Source: UBA4782 sp034429195 (GTDB lineage Bacteria; Chloroflexota; Anaerolineae; Anaerolineales; Anaerolineaceae). Taken from it: a DNA stretch of 64,000 nucleotides. The stretch covers positions 1 to 64,000 of the forward strand of contig DAOUGQ010000010.1 in the NCBI GenBank assembly GCA_034429195.1, written 5' to 3'. The position numbers were made by a program, and so were the translations under genes. This document shows, one piece after another, positions 53,636-63,586 of the stretch. Position 1 is the stretch's first letter; the number at the start of each line of letters is the position of its first letter. The notes under the pieces were generated by a model. That model worked only from the letters and a program-made list of their open reading frames with translations, made no database searches and was not told the DNA's origin.

Positions 53636-56434
53636 TTATTTCTTAGCTTTTTCATTCATTTTTCGTAAAACAGTTTTGGTGATCTCAGCAGCGATGGATG
53701 GCAGCAGGATAAGTGGCAAGATTTTTTCCCATTCTGTAAATCCCAGGGGAACGGTCTTAAAGACAGTATTCAGGAATGGTACATATAAAACCAACAAGAT
53801 CATAATTAACGACGACCCTACCGCATAATTCATGAATTTATTTTTAAACATTCCAATTTTCAACAGCGGGAAATATTCTGATCGTGCGGTATATGCACGT
53901 AGAAGCTCTGAGATGGATAGAGTAATAAAAGCCATCGTCTGAGCATAAACTTCATTATGAGCAAGGCCTATGAAATATGCCAATAAAGTTGCGCTCGTTA
54001 TCGCGATCGATTGAACAACCACACCAATCTGCATGTGTTTGTTGATAATGGGCTCGTTGAACGGGCGGGGTTTTTGCTGCATAATATCTGGATCACCCTT
54101 CTCGGTTCCAAGAGCCAGCGCTGGAGCGCCATCTGTGACCAGGTTTAACCATAACAGTTGTATTGCCTGTAGAGGTGATCCTTTACCCAAAATGGTGGGT
54201 AAAAAGATCACGAATATTTCGGCCATGTTACATGAGATCAGATAATAGACAAATTTGCGAATGTTGCTGTAAATGATCCTGCCCTGCTCAACTGCCGAGA
54301 CAATACTGGCATAATTATCATCTGTCAGCACCATATCAGCCGTTTCTTTTGCAACATCGGTACCGGTAATACCCATGGCTACACCAATATCAGCCAGTTT
54401 GATCGCTGGAGCGTCATTAACCCCATCCCCCGTCATCGCCACAACCTGATTGTTTGCTTGAAGCGCTTTTACGATCCTCATCTTATGTTCAGGTGAAACA
54501 CGAGCAAAGACACTCGTTGTTGTTACTTGTTCTTTCAGTTGTTCATCAGACATTTCATCCAACTGTTTCCCAGAAATCGCAGAATTTCCCGGCTCAATCA
54601 GTGTGATCTTTTCTGCAATTGCGCAGGCAGTATTGGGATAATCCCCCGTTATCATAATAGTTTTTATTCCAGCTTCTCTTGCTTCCTGAAGGGCAGGTGT
54701 AACTTCCGGTCGTGCCGGGTCGATCATTCCAACCAGACCAGCAAACACCAGGTTCTCTTCCAATTCTTTTTCAGTATAGCTGGCAGGTTTATTGCTCACA
54801 AGTTTATATGCAAGACCAAGAACCCTCAATGCTTGATTCGTCATATTATCGTTAGCTGAAAGAATTTCTCGCCTGACTTCAGGAGTTAATGGTTTAGGAG
54901 CAGAATCATCCATCGGATGGTAGGCTGTGCATAAATTAAGAACAACATCTGGCGCTCCTTTGATTGCCACCACATATTGGCCTTTTGCAGAAGAATCTTT
55001 GAACAAAGAAATATCCGAAGCGCTGGGATTGGTAACCTTGTGAACAGTAACCATTCGTTTACGAGTGCTATCAAATGGGATCTCCCCATCTCGGGGATAA
55101 GCGCTATTGATCACATGAGGTAATGCTCCCGCTTTAGCTGCGGCTACCAGGATCGATCCTTCAGTGGGATCACCAACCATACGGATAAAATGCCCTTCAT
55201 GATCATATTCAAGTTCAGCATCATTATTAATCGTTCCAATCCACAATGAAGTCAGCATACCCTGATATTGGCGTGGATCTATTTTCTTTCCGTTGACCAG
55301 AAAATCTCCTTCAGGTTGGTAACCTGTACCAGATATATCAAAGAATTGATGATCAGTCCAAATACGAGTTACAGTCATCTCATTTTGTGTCAGCGTGCCT
55401 GTTTTATCAGAGCAGATCACTGTAGCAGAGCCAAGTGTTTCTACAGATGCCAGGTGCCGGATCAACGCGTGCCTGCGTACCATTTCACGCATACCCAATG
55501 CCAGGCTGATGGTTACAATTGCGGGCAAACCTTCAGGCACTGCTGCAATAGCCAGGCTCACTGCCACCATGAACATCTCAAGAGGTTCACCTCCCCGAAT
55601 CCATCCAACCGCAAAAACAATCGCACAGATTGCCAGACAAGCCCAGCCAAGAGTTTTTCCAAGCTGTTCCAGTTTCTTTTGAAGTGGAGTTTCTTCAGTC
55701 TCAACCGATTGCAGCATAGTCGCTATCAAACCTAATTGAGTATGCATCCCTGTGCTGACTACAATACCTTTACCTCGACCATAGGTTACCGTGGTTCCCA
55801 TGAATGCGGTATTTTTTCTATCACCAATGGGAGAATCGGCGGTGATCACGTCGGACATATTCTTTTGCACAGGCACAGATTCGCCCGTCAAAGCAGCTTC
55901 ATCTATGCGCAGGTTCACCGCTTCCACCAGACGCACATCTGCCGGGATAAAGTTCCCCGCTTCAAGAAACACCACATCTCCAGGCACAAGCTCACTGGCA
56001 GGAACGGTTATTTTGTGCCCATCTCTCAAAACAAGAGCTTCAGGAGCAGCCAGTTTTTTTAACGCAGCCAGCGCCTGTTCCGCTTTACTCTCCTGGATGA
56101 CTCCAAGCACCGTATTAAGGATCACAATGGAAATAATCGCTGAAGCATCCACCCACTCTCCAAGAATGGCAGAAATGATCGAAGCACCGATCAATAAAAG
56201 AACTACAAAGCTTTTCAGTTGATCTAAAACCATCATTAAGAAAGAAGGACGGGGAGCTTCTTCCAACTGGTTCAATCCATACTTTTCAAGACGAGCCTTT
56301 GCATCAGCAGAGGAAAGTCCTTCGTGAATGGTTGTCACCAATGTTGTTAAAACATCCTCAATTTTTAACGCATGCCAGGAAACAGAAATTTCCTTTTCCT
56401 TCCCTAATTTATGCAAATTATTTTTTTCGGTCAT
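53636..56434 (-). CDS. P2A-type cation-transporting ATPase (Ca2+-ATPase-like)
   Basis: A 932-residue P-type ATPase. The phosphorylated Asp343 is in SDKTGTLTQNEMT; TGES is the dephosphorylation loop; MTGDGVNDAPAI is the hinge; M4 has PEGLP and M6 LLWLNLVTDGAPA, both calcium-site motifs of the SERCA/PMR1 group. N- and C-terminal cation ATPase domains are complete and about 10 membrane helices are expected. It exports Ca2+ or possibly Mn2+. It lies 110 bp after the PLP operon start and is oriented the same way. Confidence 0.95.
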   Translation of the reverse strand: MTEKNNLHKLGKEKEISVSWHALKIEDVLTTLVTTIHEGLSSADAKARLEKYGLNQLEEAPRPSFLMMVLDQLKSFVVLLLIGASIISAILGEWVDASAIISIVILNTVLGVIQESKAEQALAALKKLAAPEALVLRDGHKITVPASELVPGDVVFLEAGNFIPADVRLVEAVNLRIDEAALTGESVPVQKNMSDVITADSPIGDRKNTAFMGTTVTYGRGKGIVVSTGMHTQLGLIATMLQSVETEETPLQKKLEQLGKTLGWACLAICAIVFAVGWIRGGEPLEMFMVAVSLAIAAVPEGLPAIVTISLALGMREMVRRHALIRHLASVETLGSATVICSDKTGTLTQNEMTVTRIWTDHQFFDISGTGYQPEGDFLVNGKKIDPRQYQGMLTSLWIGTINNDAELEYDHEGHFIRMVGDPTEGSILVAAAKAGALPHVINSAYPRDGEIPFDSTRKRMVTVHKVTNPSASDISLFKDSSAKGQYVVAIKGAPDVVLNLCTAYHPMDDSAPKPLTPEVRREILSANDNMTNQALRVLGLAYKLVSNKPASYTEKELEENLVFAGLVGMIDPARPEVTPALQEAREAGIKTIMITGDYPNTACAIAEKITLIEPGNSAISGKQLDEMSDEQLKEQVTTTSVFARVSPEHKMRIVKALQANNQVVAMTGDGVNDAPAIKLADIGVAMGITGTDVAKETADMVLTDDNYASIVSAVEQGRIIYSNIRKFVYYLISCNMAEIFVIFLPTILGKGSPLQAIQLLWLNLVTDGAPALALGTEKGDPDIMQQKPRPFNEPIINKHMQIGVVVQSIAITSATLLAYFIGLAHNEVYAQTMAFITLSISELLRAYTARSEYFPLLKIGMFKNKFMNYAVGSSLIMILLVLYVPFLNTVFKTVPLGFTEWEKILPLILLPSIAAEITKTVLRKMNEKAKK

Positions 56435-56474
56435 TGTTTCATCCTTTTTAATCTACACTCTTTTTTTACTAAAT

Positions 56475-57854
56475 TTATACTGAAACAGCAGAACTCCTTA
56501 TTCTCTCTGCCATCCAGAACATCACCGGCAAAGCACATATTGACAAAACTAAAATGATGATGAAACCAAGATAATATCCTCCAATCAATCCTTTTTGATT
56601 ATTCTCCAAAATAATACCAAAAACTGTCGAACCAAGGGAGGCATTAACAAATCGGATCATATGAAAGAAACCTGTAGCTGCCCCTGCTTTCTCTGCAGGC
56701 ACAGAATGTATCACAGATACTGTGGAAGCAGACTGGATAAATCCAAATCCAATTCCAAAGATCAGCAATCCAGCAGCAAACAAAATTATATTCATTCCTG
56801 TAATGGTTTCCACATGAAAAATGAGGAAAGAAGCAGCACCAATTGCCAGGAACAAGATCCCTGCCCAGCAAACTGTTTTGCTTCCCCATTCATCAGAAAG
56901 TTTGCCAGAAATTGGACTGATAAGTGCCATCATCATTGTCATAATCATCACCAATAAACCGGCTGTCTGTTGATTCATGCCATTTCCCTCAATTAAGAAT
57001 AATGGCAGAGAAACAAGTAAACCAAACTGGCTGAAAGCTTGTGTAGAGATAGCTGAAATCGAAGCAAGATATTTCTTATTCTTAAAGAGTGAAAGGTCAA
57101 CAAATGGTATTGATTGTCTGCGCTCATAAAGGATCAAAAATAGAAGGCTTATCGTTGTGGTGGCAAGCAAAATAATAGTTTGATATGAATCTACTCCCTT
57201 TTTTATTGCCAATGTTATTGCAAGCATCAAACTGAATGTGAATGCTGCTGTGGCAGTAGCTCCAGCGGTATCAAACCGTTTCAACGGCATTCGTTTATCT
57301 ACTGGAAAAACCTTGATTGATAAGAAAATACATAATAACCCGAAGGGTATGTTCAAATAAAAAATTGCTCGCCAATCCAGATATTGGAGAAGAAATCCGC
57401 TTAATGTTGGCCCAATTGCATGACCCAGACTGTTAACGAGTGCCCAATATCCAGTTGCACGTCCCTGGAAATCAGGATGAAATTTATTGGTTATTACCCA
57501 CATGATCGATGGTAAAAAAGTACCCACACCGACACCAGTTAATATTCGAGCAAAAATAAAAATTCCAAAATTTGGAGCCAATACAGAAAGAAGGGAACCA
57601 GCACATACCAAGCTCATCCCTCCCAAATACAATCGTTTGATACCTATGGCGGGACCAAGGATGCTAAATATTGGCATCAGGACGGAAAAAGTTAACGTGT
57701 AAAGAGTAATTGACCAGACCGCCAGGGTCAATGATACGGAAAAATGGTCTTTTAATGCAGATAACGCAATTGAGACCATGCTATTTCCCAGGGTTCCCAT
57801 GAAGGTACCAATGAGCAACAGCGATAATAATCCCCAGGGAGATTTAGTATTCAT
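56475..57854 (-). CDS. MFS transporter, DHA2-like (14-TM drug/proton antiporter)
   Basis: A 459-residue major facilitator with about 12-14 helices. LDWRAIFYLNIPFGLL is the DHA2-type motif after helix 5, and the loop 2-3 region LGPAIGIKRLYLGG corresponds to motif A. Proton-coupled efflux of drugs or metabolites is typical. It follows the ATPase start by 40 bp on the same strand, without clear functional link to the ATPase. Confidence 0.9.
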   Translation of the reverse strand: MNTKSPWGLLSLLLIGTFMGTLGNSMVSIALSALKDHFSVSLTLAVWSITLYTLTFSVLMPIFSILGPAIGIKRLYLGGMSLVCAGSLLSVLAPNFGIFIFARILTGVGVGTFLPSIMWVITNKFHPDFQGRATGYWALVNSLGHAIGPTLSGFLLQYLDWRAIFYLNIPFGLLCIFLSIKVFPVDKRMPLKRFDTAGATATAAFTFSLMLAITLAIKKGVDSYQTIILLATTTISLLFLILYERRQSIPFVDLSLFKNKKYLASISAISTQAFSQFGLLVSLPLFLIEGNGMNQQTAGLLVMIMTMMMALISPISGKLSDEWGSKTVCWAGILFLAIGAASFLIFHVETITGMNIILFAAGLLIFGIGFGFIQSASTVSVIHSVPAEKAGAATGFFHMIRFVNASLGSTVFGIILENNQKGLIGGYYLGFIIILVLSICALPVMFWMAERIRSSAVSV

Positions 57855-57872
57855 TACGTATGCCTATTTATA

Positions 57873-59318
57873 TTACTTTTCAAGAGGTTCTACATGAATG
57901 TAAACACGATCAAGTTCAGGAATTTGTCTACGTAAATATTGCTCCATTGCAGTGGTGAGCTTATGAGCTTCAGTAATTTTTATATCTGGCGAAAAATAAC
58001 AATGGAAAGAAAGAGAAAGTTGATCATTTTCTCTGTAGGTAACAATATTATGACATTCTGATACCAATGGGAAGAATTTCGATAATTCTTTCAATATTGT
58101 ATTGATGTTTTCCGATTCGGCATAATCCACTAAATGCCGACTTTCTTGGTCACCTTTGGGTTCAATATGGATCGAGATTTCCCCCAAATTTGGAATTTCC
58201 TTCCGCATTTGAGTCTCTGCTTTTTCCACGGTTTCATGAGCCTGAGAAACATTGTACATTTCTGGTACTTCCATGTGCATATCTACAGATATCTTATTGT
58301 TACTTTCGTTTAAACGAATACTATGAACGCTTAATCCATTACGGTTAGCAACACTTTGAACGCTTTCTACAATTGAATCGCTATTGGTTACCATGGGATC
58401 CAGGTGAACCATTACATCCACACGATCGATTAAACTTTTCACGATTGCTTTTGCTTCGACTGCAATACTATGGGCTTCTTCGAAGGTGGCAGAGCGTGGA
58501 ATTTCAATGATCATATCCACAAAAGTCGAAGGACCACTTGGGCGGATGCGAACCTGGCGGACTTTTCTGATCCCATGAATATTCGATACTCTTTCCATGA
58601 TTTGTGGGTAAAATCCTTGAGGAGCCCGATCCAATAAACCGTCGATGGTCCGCTTTCCCAATTGAACACTCACATATATTACGATCAGTGACACACCAAA
58701 AGCTGCAATCGCATCTGCTCGATGGAACCATGCTAATGCCTCTTCTGGTAGCAACGCTTTCGATTGTAAATATTTGCCCACCGTAACAAGGATCAATCCC
58801 ACGATCACTACTGCAGATGACCAGACATCAGTAGAGAAATGCAGGGCGTCAGCTTCGAGTGCTTGACTGCCGTGCCTTTTTGCAGCTCGCATGAGTACAC
58901 GGGATCGAGAAACATCAATAGTGATCGAAGTGATCATCACAATGAAACTCCAAATTGAAATATCAACTTCCACAGATTTGAAGAAGAGGCGTTGGATGGC
59001 CTCATAAATGATCCAGGCACAAGTAAGTAACAATAAAAGAGTCTCAAACAAGGCAGACAGATTTTCTACCTTTCCATACCCAAACATTTGTTTTTCATCA
59101 GGAGCTCTTCCTGAAATCCTGACAGCAAAGAAAGTGACAGCTGCCGCCACAAGATCCAATCCACTATGGGCAGCTTCTGCCATGATACCTAAAGAGTGCG
59201 TGAGCAAGCCAATGATCAACTTAAAACTAGTAATAAAAACGGCAGCAATAACAGATGAAAGAGCTGCCCAATTCTTTTCTTTATTTGCCTTCTCTTCACT
59301 CTCATTATATGTGGCCAT
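57873..59318 (-). CDS. Cation diffusion facilitator with three C-terminal dimerisation-like domains
   Basis: A 481-residue CDF transporter. Residues 15-210 hold 6 helices with metal sites in AEAAHSGLD and ALHFSTDVWSS, so Zn2+, Fe2+ or Mn2+ export is expected. Normal CDF proteins have one cytoplasmic ferredoxin-like domain. Here three related segments follow, ending in VMVHLDPM, ISIHIEPKGD and VYIHVEPLEK, each with an EAH motif (FEEAHSIA, VSQAHETV, ITEAHKLT). The extra copies may add metal-sensing sites. Confidence 0.9.
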   Translation of the reverse strand: MATYNESEEKANKEKNWAALSSVIAAVFITSFKLIIGLLTHSLGIMAEAAHSGLDLVAAAVTFFAVRISGRAPDEKQMFGYGKVENLSALFETLLLLLTCAWIIYEAIQRLFFKSVEVDISIWSFIVMITSITIDVSRSRVLMRAAKRHGSQALEADALHFSTDVWSSAVVIVGLILVTVGKYLQSKALLPEEALAWFHRADAIAAFGVSLIVIYVSVQLGKRTIDGLLDRAPQGFYPQIMERVSNIHGIRKVRQVRIRPSGPSTFVDMIIEIPRSATFEEAHSIAVEAKAIVKSLIDRVDVMVHLDPMVTNSDSIVESVQSVANRNGLSVHSIRLNESNNKISVDMHMEVPEMYNVSQAHETVEKAETQMRKEIPNLGEISIHIEPKGDQESRHLVDYAESENINTILKELSKFFPLVSECHNIVTYRENDQLSLSFHCYFSPDIKITEAHKLTTAMEQYLRRQIPELDRVYIHVEPLEK

Positions 59319-59333
59319 TTTTTATCCTATATC

Positions 59334-59720
59334 TCATAATTTCATATATTTCCAGAATGGGAATATCAGAATGACCAGGATGATTAATCCGACCAGACTA
59401 TAAAAATTAGAAAAATCCTTTGTTACAATCCCTATTACAACGTATCCTGATATAACCAGAATACCATAAAGGATTACGCCCCATTTATGCCAGTTCCAAA
59501 TAGCAAAACCAGCAACCATGTTGCCCACGCAAATAATAAAGCTAAAGATCACCATACCCATAGACATTGTTCTGAGAGCTCCATCTGCTACTCCAACAAT
59601 ATTGAGTAAGAAGATCAGGCTAACAAATGTATTTGCGAGAATGATGAGGATCAGAAGTACCGTCAAGAAAGCATTTCGTTTCAATTTGGGAGGATCGTTT
59701 TGGAGGATGTTCTTTTTCAT
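59334..59720 (-). CDS. Small four-helix membrane protein
   Basis: A 128-residue hydrophobic protein with four predicted helices and basic ends (MKKNILQNDPPKLKRN at the N-terminus). No family motif is recognised. It starts after a terminator-like hairpin and its stop is 15 bp before the CDF gene, so it may be cotranscribed with the CDF transporter. Confidence 0.75.
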   Translation of the reverse strand: MKKNILQNDPPKLKRNAFLTVLLILIILANTFVSLIFLLNIVGVADGALRTMSMGMVIFSFIICVGNMVAGFAIWNWHKWGVILYGILVISGYVVIGIVTKDFSNFYSLVGLIILVILIFPFWKYMKL

Positions 59721-59734
59721 TTTTCTCTTAATCC

Positions 59735-59779
59735 AAGACGTCCCTGAAAGGCCTAGTAGCGATCTATCAGGGACGTCTT
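59735..59779. terminator. Hairpin downstream of permease gene
   Basis: A 13-bp perfect stem (AAGACGTCCCTGA and complement) with a 19-nt loop lies after the permease stop. It likely ends the FAD-oxidoreductase/permease transcript. Confidence 0.7.
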
Positions 59780-59792
59780 ATTCACAACAGGT

Positions 59793-61190
59793 TTACATCA
59801 AGAAGATACAAAGAATGGTTGCAGCAACCAAACCAGAAAAGACTGGAATGAAGTTGCGGCGACCAACATCCATAGCTGATGTGCCGGTAATAGCAGACAC
59901 AGCAATGAGGGACCAGGGAACTACACAACCCGCACCAATCCAGATCATGGTGATTTGACCAAGAGCAGCCAGGTAGGGAACCTTTATGCCAATTGCAGCT
60001 CCCCAAGCAGCAGCCAAGCCGCCCATCAGAGGTAGATCATTGAAACCTGACCCATCCAGACCAGTCAAGGCGGCAAGGATCATATGCAATGGGGCAACCG
60101 CATATTTTGTCATTGGAACTGCATTGTTGATGGACATGATCAAATCATTCACAATATTCGGTGCTTTATCACCAAGAATCTGTTGAGCATAACCTTCGAC
60201 ACCCATCAAGTAGAATCCAGCTACCAGGAATACAGGTGCAAAACAATGCATACCAAATTTAAACCCTTCCTGTACACCAGCAGTGATCTTTTCGATCCCT
60301 TTTCTGCCATATTCCCAGACAAGGAAGATCGACATCAGAATGATTGAAGTTCCACCCAAAACTGCGGTGGCATCACCACCTCTGATTTCCAGGAAAATCA
60401 ATGCGAGCGCATCTAGCACTAAAACGATCGGGATTGTAATGGCAGCCACTTTTGCAGGCGTACTAAAGACACGGCTCTCAACATCTTTGAATTCTTCACT
60501 TTGAATATATGAACTCGGGTATTTCTTCGTGGTGGCTTCAAAATTCTTGATATCTTTCCGAGCGTAGAAGAACCAAGCAATGGCAATACAAACTACAGAT
60601 GCAACAATATTCAGTGGCATGCTTGCAGAAATAATGTCATTTACTGGTACCCCAGCGGTAGATGCAGTAAGGTTTGGCGCAGCCTGGATCAGAAGGTCTT
60701 GAGAAAGCATAACACCGTGACCAAAAAGATTCATTGACATTGCCATTGTAATAGCGGGAACACCAACTGCAAGTCCAGCCGGGAGGAGAAGTCCGCCAAT
60801 CAATGCTGCAGCTGGTGAAGGCCAGAGGAATAGTGAAAAAGCGAACATCAAAATACCGGTTACCCACCATGTAAGCGCAGGGGTTCTAAATAGTTTCTTG
60901 AAGGGGCGCACCATCAAGACCATCACTCCCATCGGCTCCAGAGCTTTTGCCATACCTACAATGATAGAGATGATCGCTACCACCTCAATCAAAACGATGC
61001 CAGCTCTGGTAATTCCGTTAAAGATCGATTGCAGGCCTGCTATGGGTGAGCCTTTTATTATCCATCCAAGGATAAACATCCCAATGATGGCGACTACAGC
61101 CGTGTCAATTTTTGTTGCAATGGAAAGGAATACGAGTATGACAAAAGCTGCATACACCCAGTGGGCTGCGGTTAATACTATGGGGTCCAT
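59793..61190 (-). CDS. Multi-pass permease, probably for organic or amino acids
   Basis: A 465-residue membrane protein with about 11-12 helices. The layout and stretches such as WPSPAAALIGGLLLPAGLAVGVPAI and GHGVMLSQDLLIQAAPN resemble the ion-transporter superfamily (GntP/DcuC-like), but I cannot name the family. It lies 75 bp after the FAD-oxidoreductase gene and is probably cotranscribed with it, so it may import the substrate of this regulon. Confidence 0.8.
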   Translation of the reverse strand: MDPIVLTAAHWVYAAFVILVFLSIATKIDTAVVAIIGMFILGWIIKGSPIAGLQSIFNGITRAGIVLIEVVAIISIIVGMAKALEPMGVMVLMVRPFKKLFRTPALTWWVTGILMFAFSLFLWPSPAAALIGGLLLPAGLAVGVPAITMAMSMNLFGHGVMLSQDLLIQAAPNLTASTAGVPVNDIISASMPLNIVASVVCIAIAWFFYARKDIKNFEATTKKYPSSYIQSEEFKDVESRVFSTPAKVAAITIPIVLVLDALALIFLEIRGGDATAVLGGTSIILMSIFLVWEYGRKGIEKITAGVQEGFKFGMHCFAPVFLVAGFYLMGVEGYAQQILGDKAPNIVNDLIMSINNAVPMTKYAVAPLHMILAALTGLDGSGFNDLPLMGGLAAAWGAAIGIKVPYLAALGQITMIWIGAGCVVPWSLIAVSAITGTSAMDVGRRNFIPVFSGLVAATILCIFLM

Positions 61191-61265
61191 ATTGCTTTTC
61201 TCCTTTCGAAATTTTTGTCAGATTTCCTTCTATTGCGTAAGTAAATATCAATTCATGAGGTTTGG

Positions 61266-62546
61266 TTAATGCACCTCCTGACTGAAGAAGTTGGACATTC
61301 CTGCTCTTTCTACACGGGCTTGAATAGCAGGTATATCAGTGGAGTAAAGCTGCAATTCCTGCATTCGCTTAAAGTATTGAGCTCCAGAGAAGGTATACTT
61401 CAGTCCCATTCCCTCTTCAGTATCCATTTGCTCACGAACATGCTTGATTGCATCACCGATACAGAGGCTGGTAGGAATTGTGGCAAGCGGTTTCCCTGAT
61501 GCCCATCTGACGGCATTATTTCCAGCCAAAACACCTGTTACGATCGCTTCAGTGTGTCCTACCAACAAACCAGCCTTCTCACCCGCACAGAACAGGTTTT
61601 CAGCTCCTATAACCTTGAGCGTGTCATCTCTGGGTGACAACGCCAAATAGCGCATCGAGTTTCCTTTTCCACCTGAGTATGGATCTTCATAGCGCGAGTT
61701 CTCCATCCCAGGGATTTTGCGCAGATCTTCGAGTGGGAAGAAGGAGGTCATCAGTTTTGCATGACCCGTATCCAGCAATATCAGATTGTCAGCAAATTCA
61801 GGAAGAGCGTATTGCTGGCAAGCTTTTGCAGCAAGTTTTTCGGTATGAACCAATTCTTTTGGTACAGGCACGATTGCGACACCTGTTCGATTCAATTCAT
61901 CTACAATGCTTTTTTCAATTGAGTCTTTATGCAGTTTGCAGGATCCACTCATCGCACCTATAGAACCGTCTTTTTTCTTGCCCATTTTCTCAACGATGCC
62001 TAATTTCCCGGCTATGCTGATACGGCCACCCCAACTTGGGCAGCGTAGAACACACATGGCACAACCATTTCCATACTTAGTACAATTCGCTTGTGGTCCA
62101 GCTGTACCGGTGGCTTCGACATACACATCACCTTCAACAACTTCATCTTTTTCCAGGACTATTCCATTGATCTTTCCTCCTGAATGAACTACATCAGTTG
62201 CACGGCTGATCAATCGTACATTAATTCCTTTTTCTATCAGATACCTGCGGACACTAGGTTCCATCAGGCTCACGTCGTAAAGGCTTGCATGATGATGCCC
62301 TGGAAACTCGACATTCTTATGGCGAGCTGCCTGATCCATCAGGTGGAACAGATCTCCACCACCCATAGCGATCATTTCTTCAGCCGCGGTAAATCGACCA
62401 TTGTTGCGAAAAATTCCACCCACCAGCCCTGTTCCAAGCAGGCAATCAGTGCGTTCAAGTACGACAACTTCTGCCCCTGCAGCTTTTGCAGACAACGCAG
62501 CAGCACAACCAGCCCATCCACCACCAATTATGACGACTTTTGGCAT
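61266..62546 (-). CDS. FAD-dependent oxidoreductase
   Basis: A 426-residue flavoprotein. The FAD-binding motif VIIGGGWAGCAAALSA is at the N-terminus, with VVVLERTDCL as the second strand and a C-terminal LFCAGEKAGLLVGHTEAIV for the flavin. A central Cys cluster (CTKYGNGCAMCVLRCPSWGG) could bind a metal or Fe-S centre. It resembles GidA-like or fumarate-reductase-like dehydrogenases. A 19-bp motif shared with the mutase operon lies 62 bp upstream. It likely oxidises an intermediate of that pathway. Confidence 0.85.
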   Translation of the reverse strand: MPKVVIIGGGWAGCAAALSAKAAGAEVVVLERTDCLLGTGLVGGIFRNNGRFTAAEEMIAMGGGDLFHLMDQAARHKNVEFPGHHHASLYDVSLMEPSVRRYLIEKGINVRLISRATDVVHSGGKINGIVLEKDEVVEGDVYVEATGTAGPQANCTKYGNGCAMCVLRCPSWGGRISIAGKLGIVEKMGKKKDGSIGAMSGSCKLHKDSIEKSIVDELNRTGVAIVPVPKELVHTEKLAAKACQQYALPEFADNLILLDTGHAKLMTSFFPLEDLRKIPGMENSRYEDPYSGGKGNSMRYLALSPRDDTLKVIGAENLFCAGEKAGLLVGHTEAIVTGVLAGNNAVRWASGKPLATIPTSLCIGDAIKHVREQMDTEEGMGLKYTFSGAQYFKRMQELQLYSTDIPAIQARVERAGMSNFFSQEVH

Positions 62547-62607
62547 GCTTCCTCCTTGAAAATTTATTTTGTTTTAAACAGCGATAAGGGATAACAGTAA
62601 ATATATT

Positions 62608-62626
62608 ATATGTTATATAATATATA
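62608..62626 (-). promoter_or_regulatory. Shared 19-bp motif, copy A (FAD oxidoreductase/permease)
   Basis: ATATGTTATATAATATATA reads on the plus strand at this site, 62 bp upstream of the FAD-oxidoreductase start. It matches copies B and C at 17 of the 19 positions when the two free positions are excluded, allowing Y at position 18. Confidence 0.6.
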
Positions 62627-62679
62627 TTACATAACTAAAATGCATTTGTCAACTATGATTTTTTTGTTTTTTCAAATGA

Positions 62680-62703
62680 GAAAGCAGTCTTTCGACTGCT
62701 TTC
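62680..62703. terminator. Terminator-like hairpin after gntR
   Basis: A perfect 10-bp stem (GAAAGCAGTC and complement) with a TTTC loop lies 12 bp after the regulator stop. No U tract follows on the minus strand, so termination may be incomplete. Confidence 0.7.
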
Positions 62704-62714
62704 TAAAGATCCAA

Positions 62715-63413
62715 TTACTTATTCACTAGTTTTGAAACGAGGAGTTCCAATTCAGAGAAATCCTGTTTATATAGATCTCTCATTGCACTTTGCAAGTGCT
62801 CTTTCATCGCTATTTCCGCTTTCAATGGATTGCGTTCTTTTAATGCCGCTACAATGGCTTTATGCTCTGGCACCGATTTTTCTAGACGCACTCCCTGAAC
62901 GATTGATAACAGCCGGTATCGTTTGAGTAGATCATCCAGATCCTCAAGGTTATTGATCAAGCGTTGATTGTGACATTTATGAAGAATGATTCTGTGAAAT
63001 TCTGCATTTATTTTTGCAACCCCAGAAAAATCTCTTTGACTCAATGCAACTGCGTGTTCTTCGGTAAGTTCATCCAACCTTTCGATTTCTTCAGGGGTGA
63101 TGAATTCGGTAGCGAGCCGGATTGCCAAACCTTCCAATACGGCACGAATTGTGTAAATGTCAGCCATATCCTGGTTGTTGATATCCGATACATAAGTCCC
63201 TTTGAAAGGAATACGGGAAACCAAGCCTTCTCGTTCCAGACGCATTAACGCATCTCGAACAGGAGTCTTACTGATGCCTAATTGCAATGCCAGGTCACCT
63301 TCTACCAGTGCCTGATTTGGCATAAAACCGAATGTTAATATGGCATCCTTAATTCGATCATAAGCCAGTTTTTCTAAAGATACAGTTTCATGTAGTGGCT
63401 TTAAGACTCCCAT
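62715..63413 (-). CDS. GntR/FadR-family regulator with FCD domain
   Basis: A 232-residue regulator. The winged HTH runs at about residues 15-80 (LVEGDLALQLGISKTPVRDALMRLEREGL) and the all-helical FCD domain at 85-220 (IRAVLEGLAIRLA, AEFHRIILHKCHNQRL with metal-binding His residues). I start at 63413 with AGGAGG upstream; the frame to 63458 lacks a site. FCD regulators sense organic acids. It is divergent from PFOR, with a shared motif in the gap, and is the best candidate to control the PLP/B12-mutase regulon. Confidence 0.92.
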   Translation of the reverse strand: MGVLKPLHETVSLEKLAYDRIKDAILTFGFMPNQALVEGDLALQLGISKTPVRDALMRLEREGLVSRIPFKGTYVSDINNQDMADIYTIRAVLEGLAIRLATEFITPEEIERLDELTEEHAVALSQRDFSGVAKINAEFHRIILHKCHNQRLINNLEDLDDLLKRYRLLSIVQGVRLEKSVPEHKAIVAALKERNPLKAEIAMKEHLQSAMRDLYKQDFSELELLVSKLVNK

Positions 63414-63513
63414 GATTCCTCCTTGCAATAAGAATCTATTTACGAATTCTATCAACAATTCCTTAATAATATATGATATTCTTGATGTGTTAGATAAATT
63501 GAATAATTATTGT

Positions 63514-63532
63514 ATATGTTATACTATATACA
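63514..63532 (+). promoter_or_regulatory. Shared 19-bp motif, copy B (gntR/PFOR gap)
   Basis: ATATGTTATACTATATACA lies between the divergent regulator and PFOR genes. It is embedded in the inverted repeat TTGTATA-N10-TATACAA, a form suited to a dimeric GntR protein. Confidence 0.62.
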
Positions 63533-63586
63533 ATATATTTCATAATTGTCAACTATCAAAGTTCTTAAAAAGAGAGGATTGCCTGT

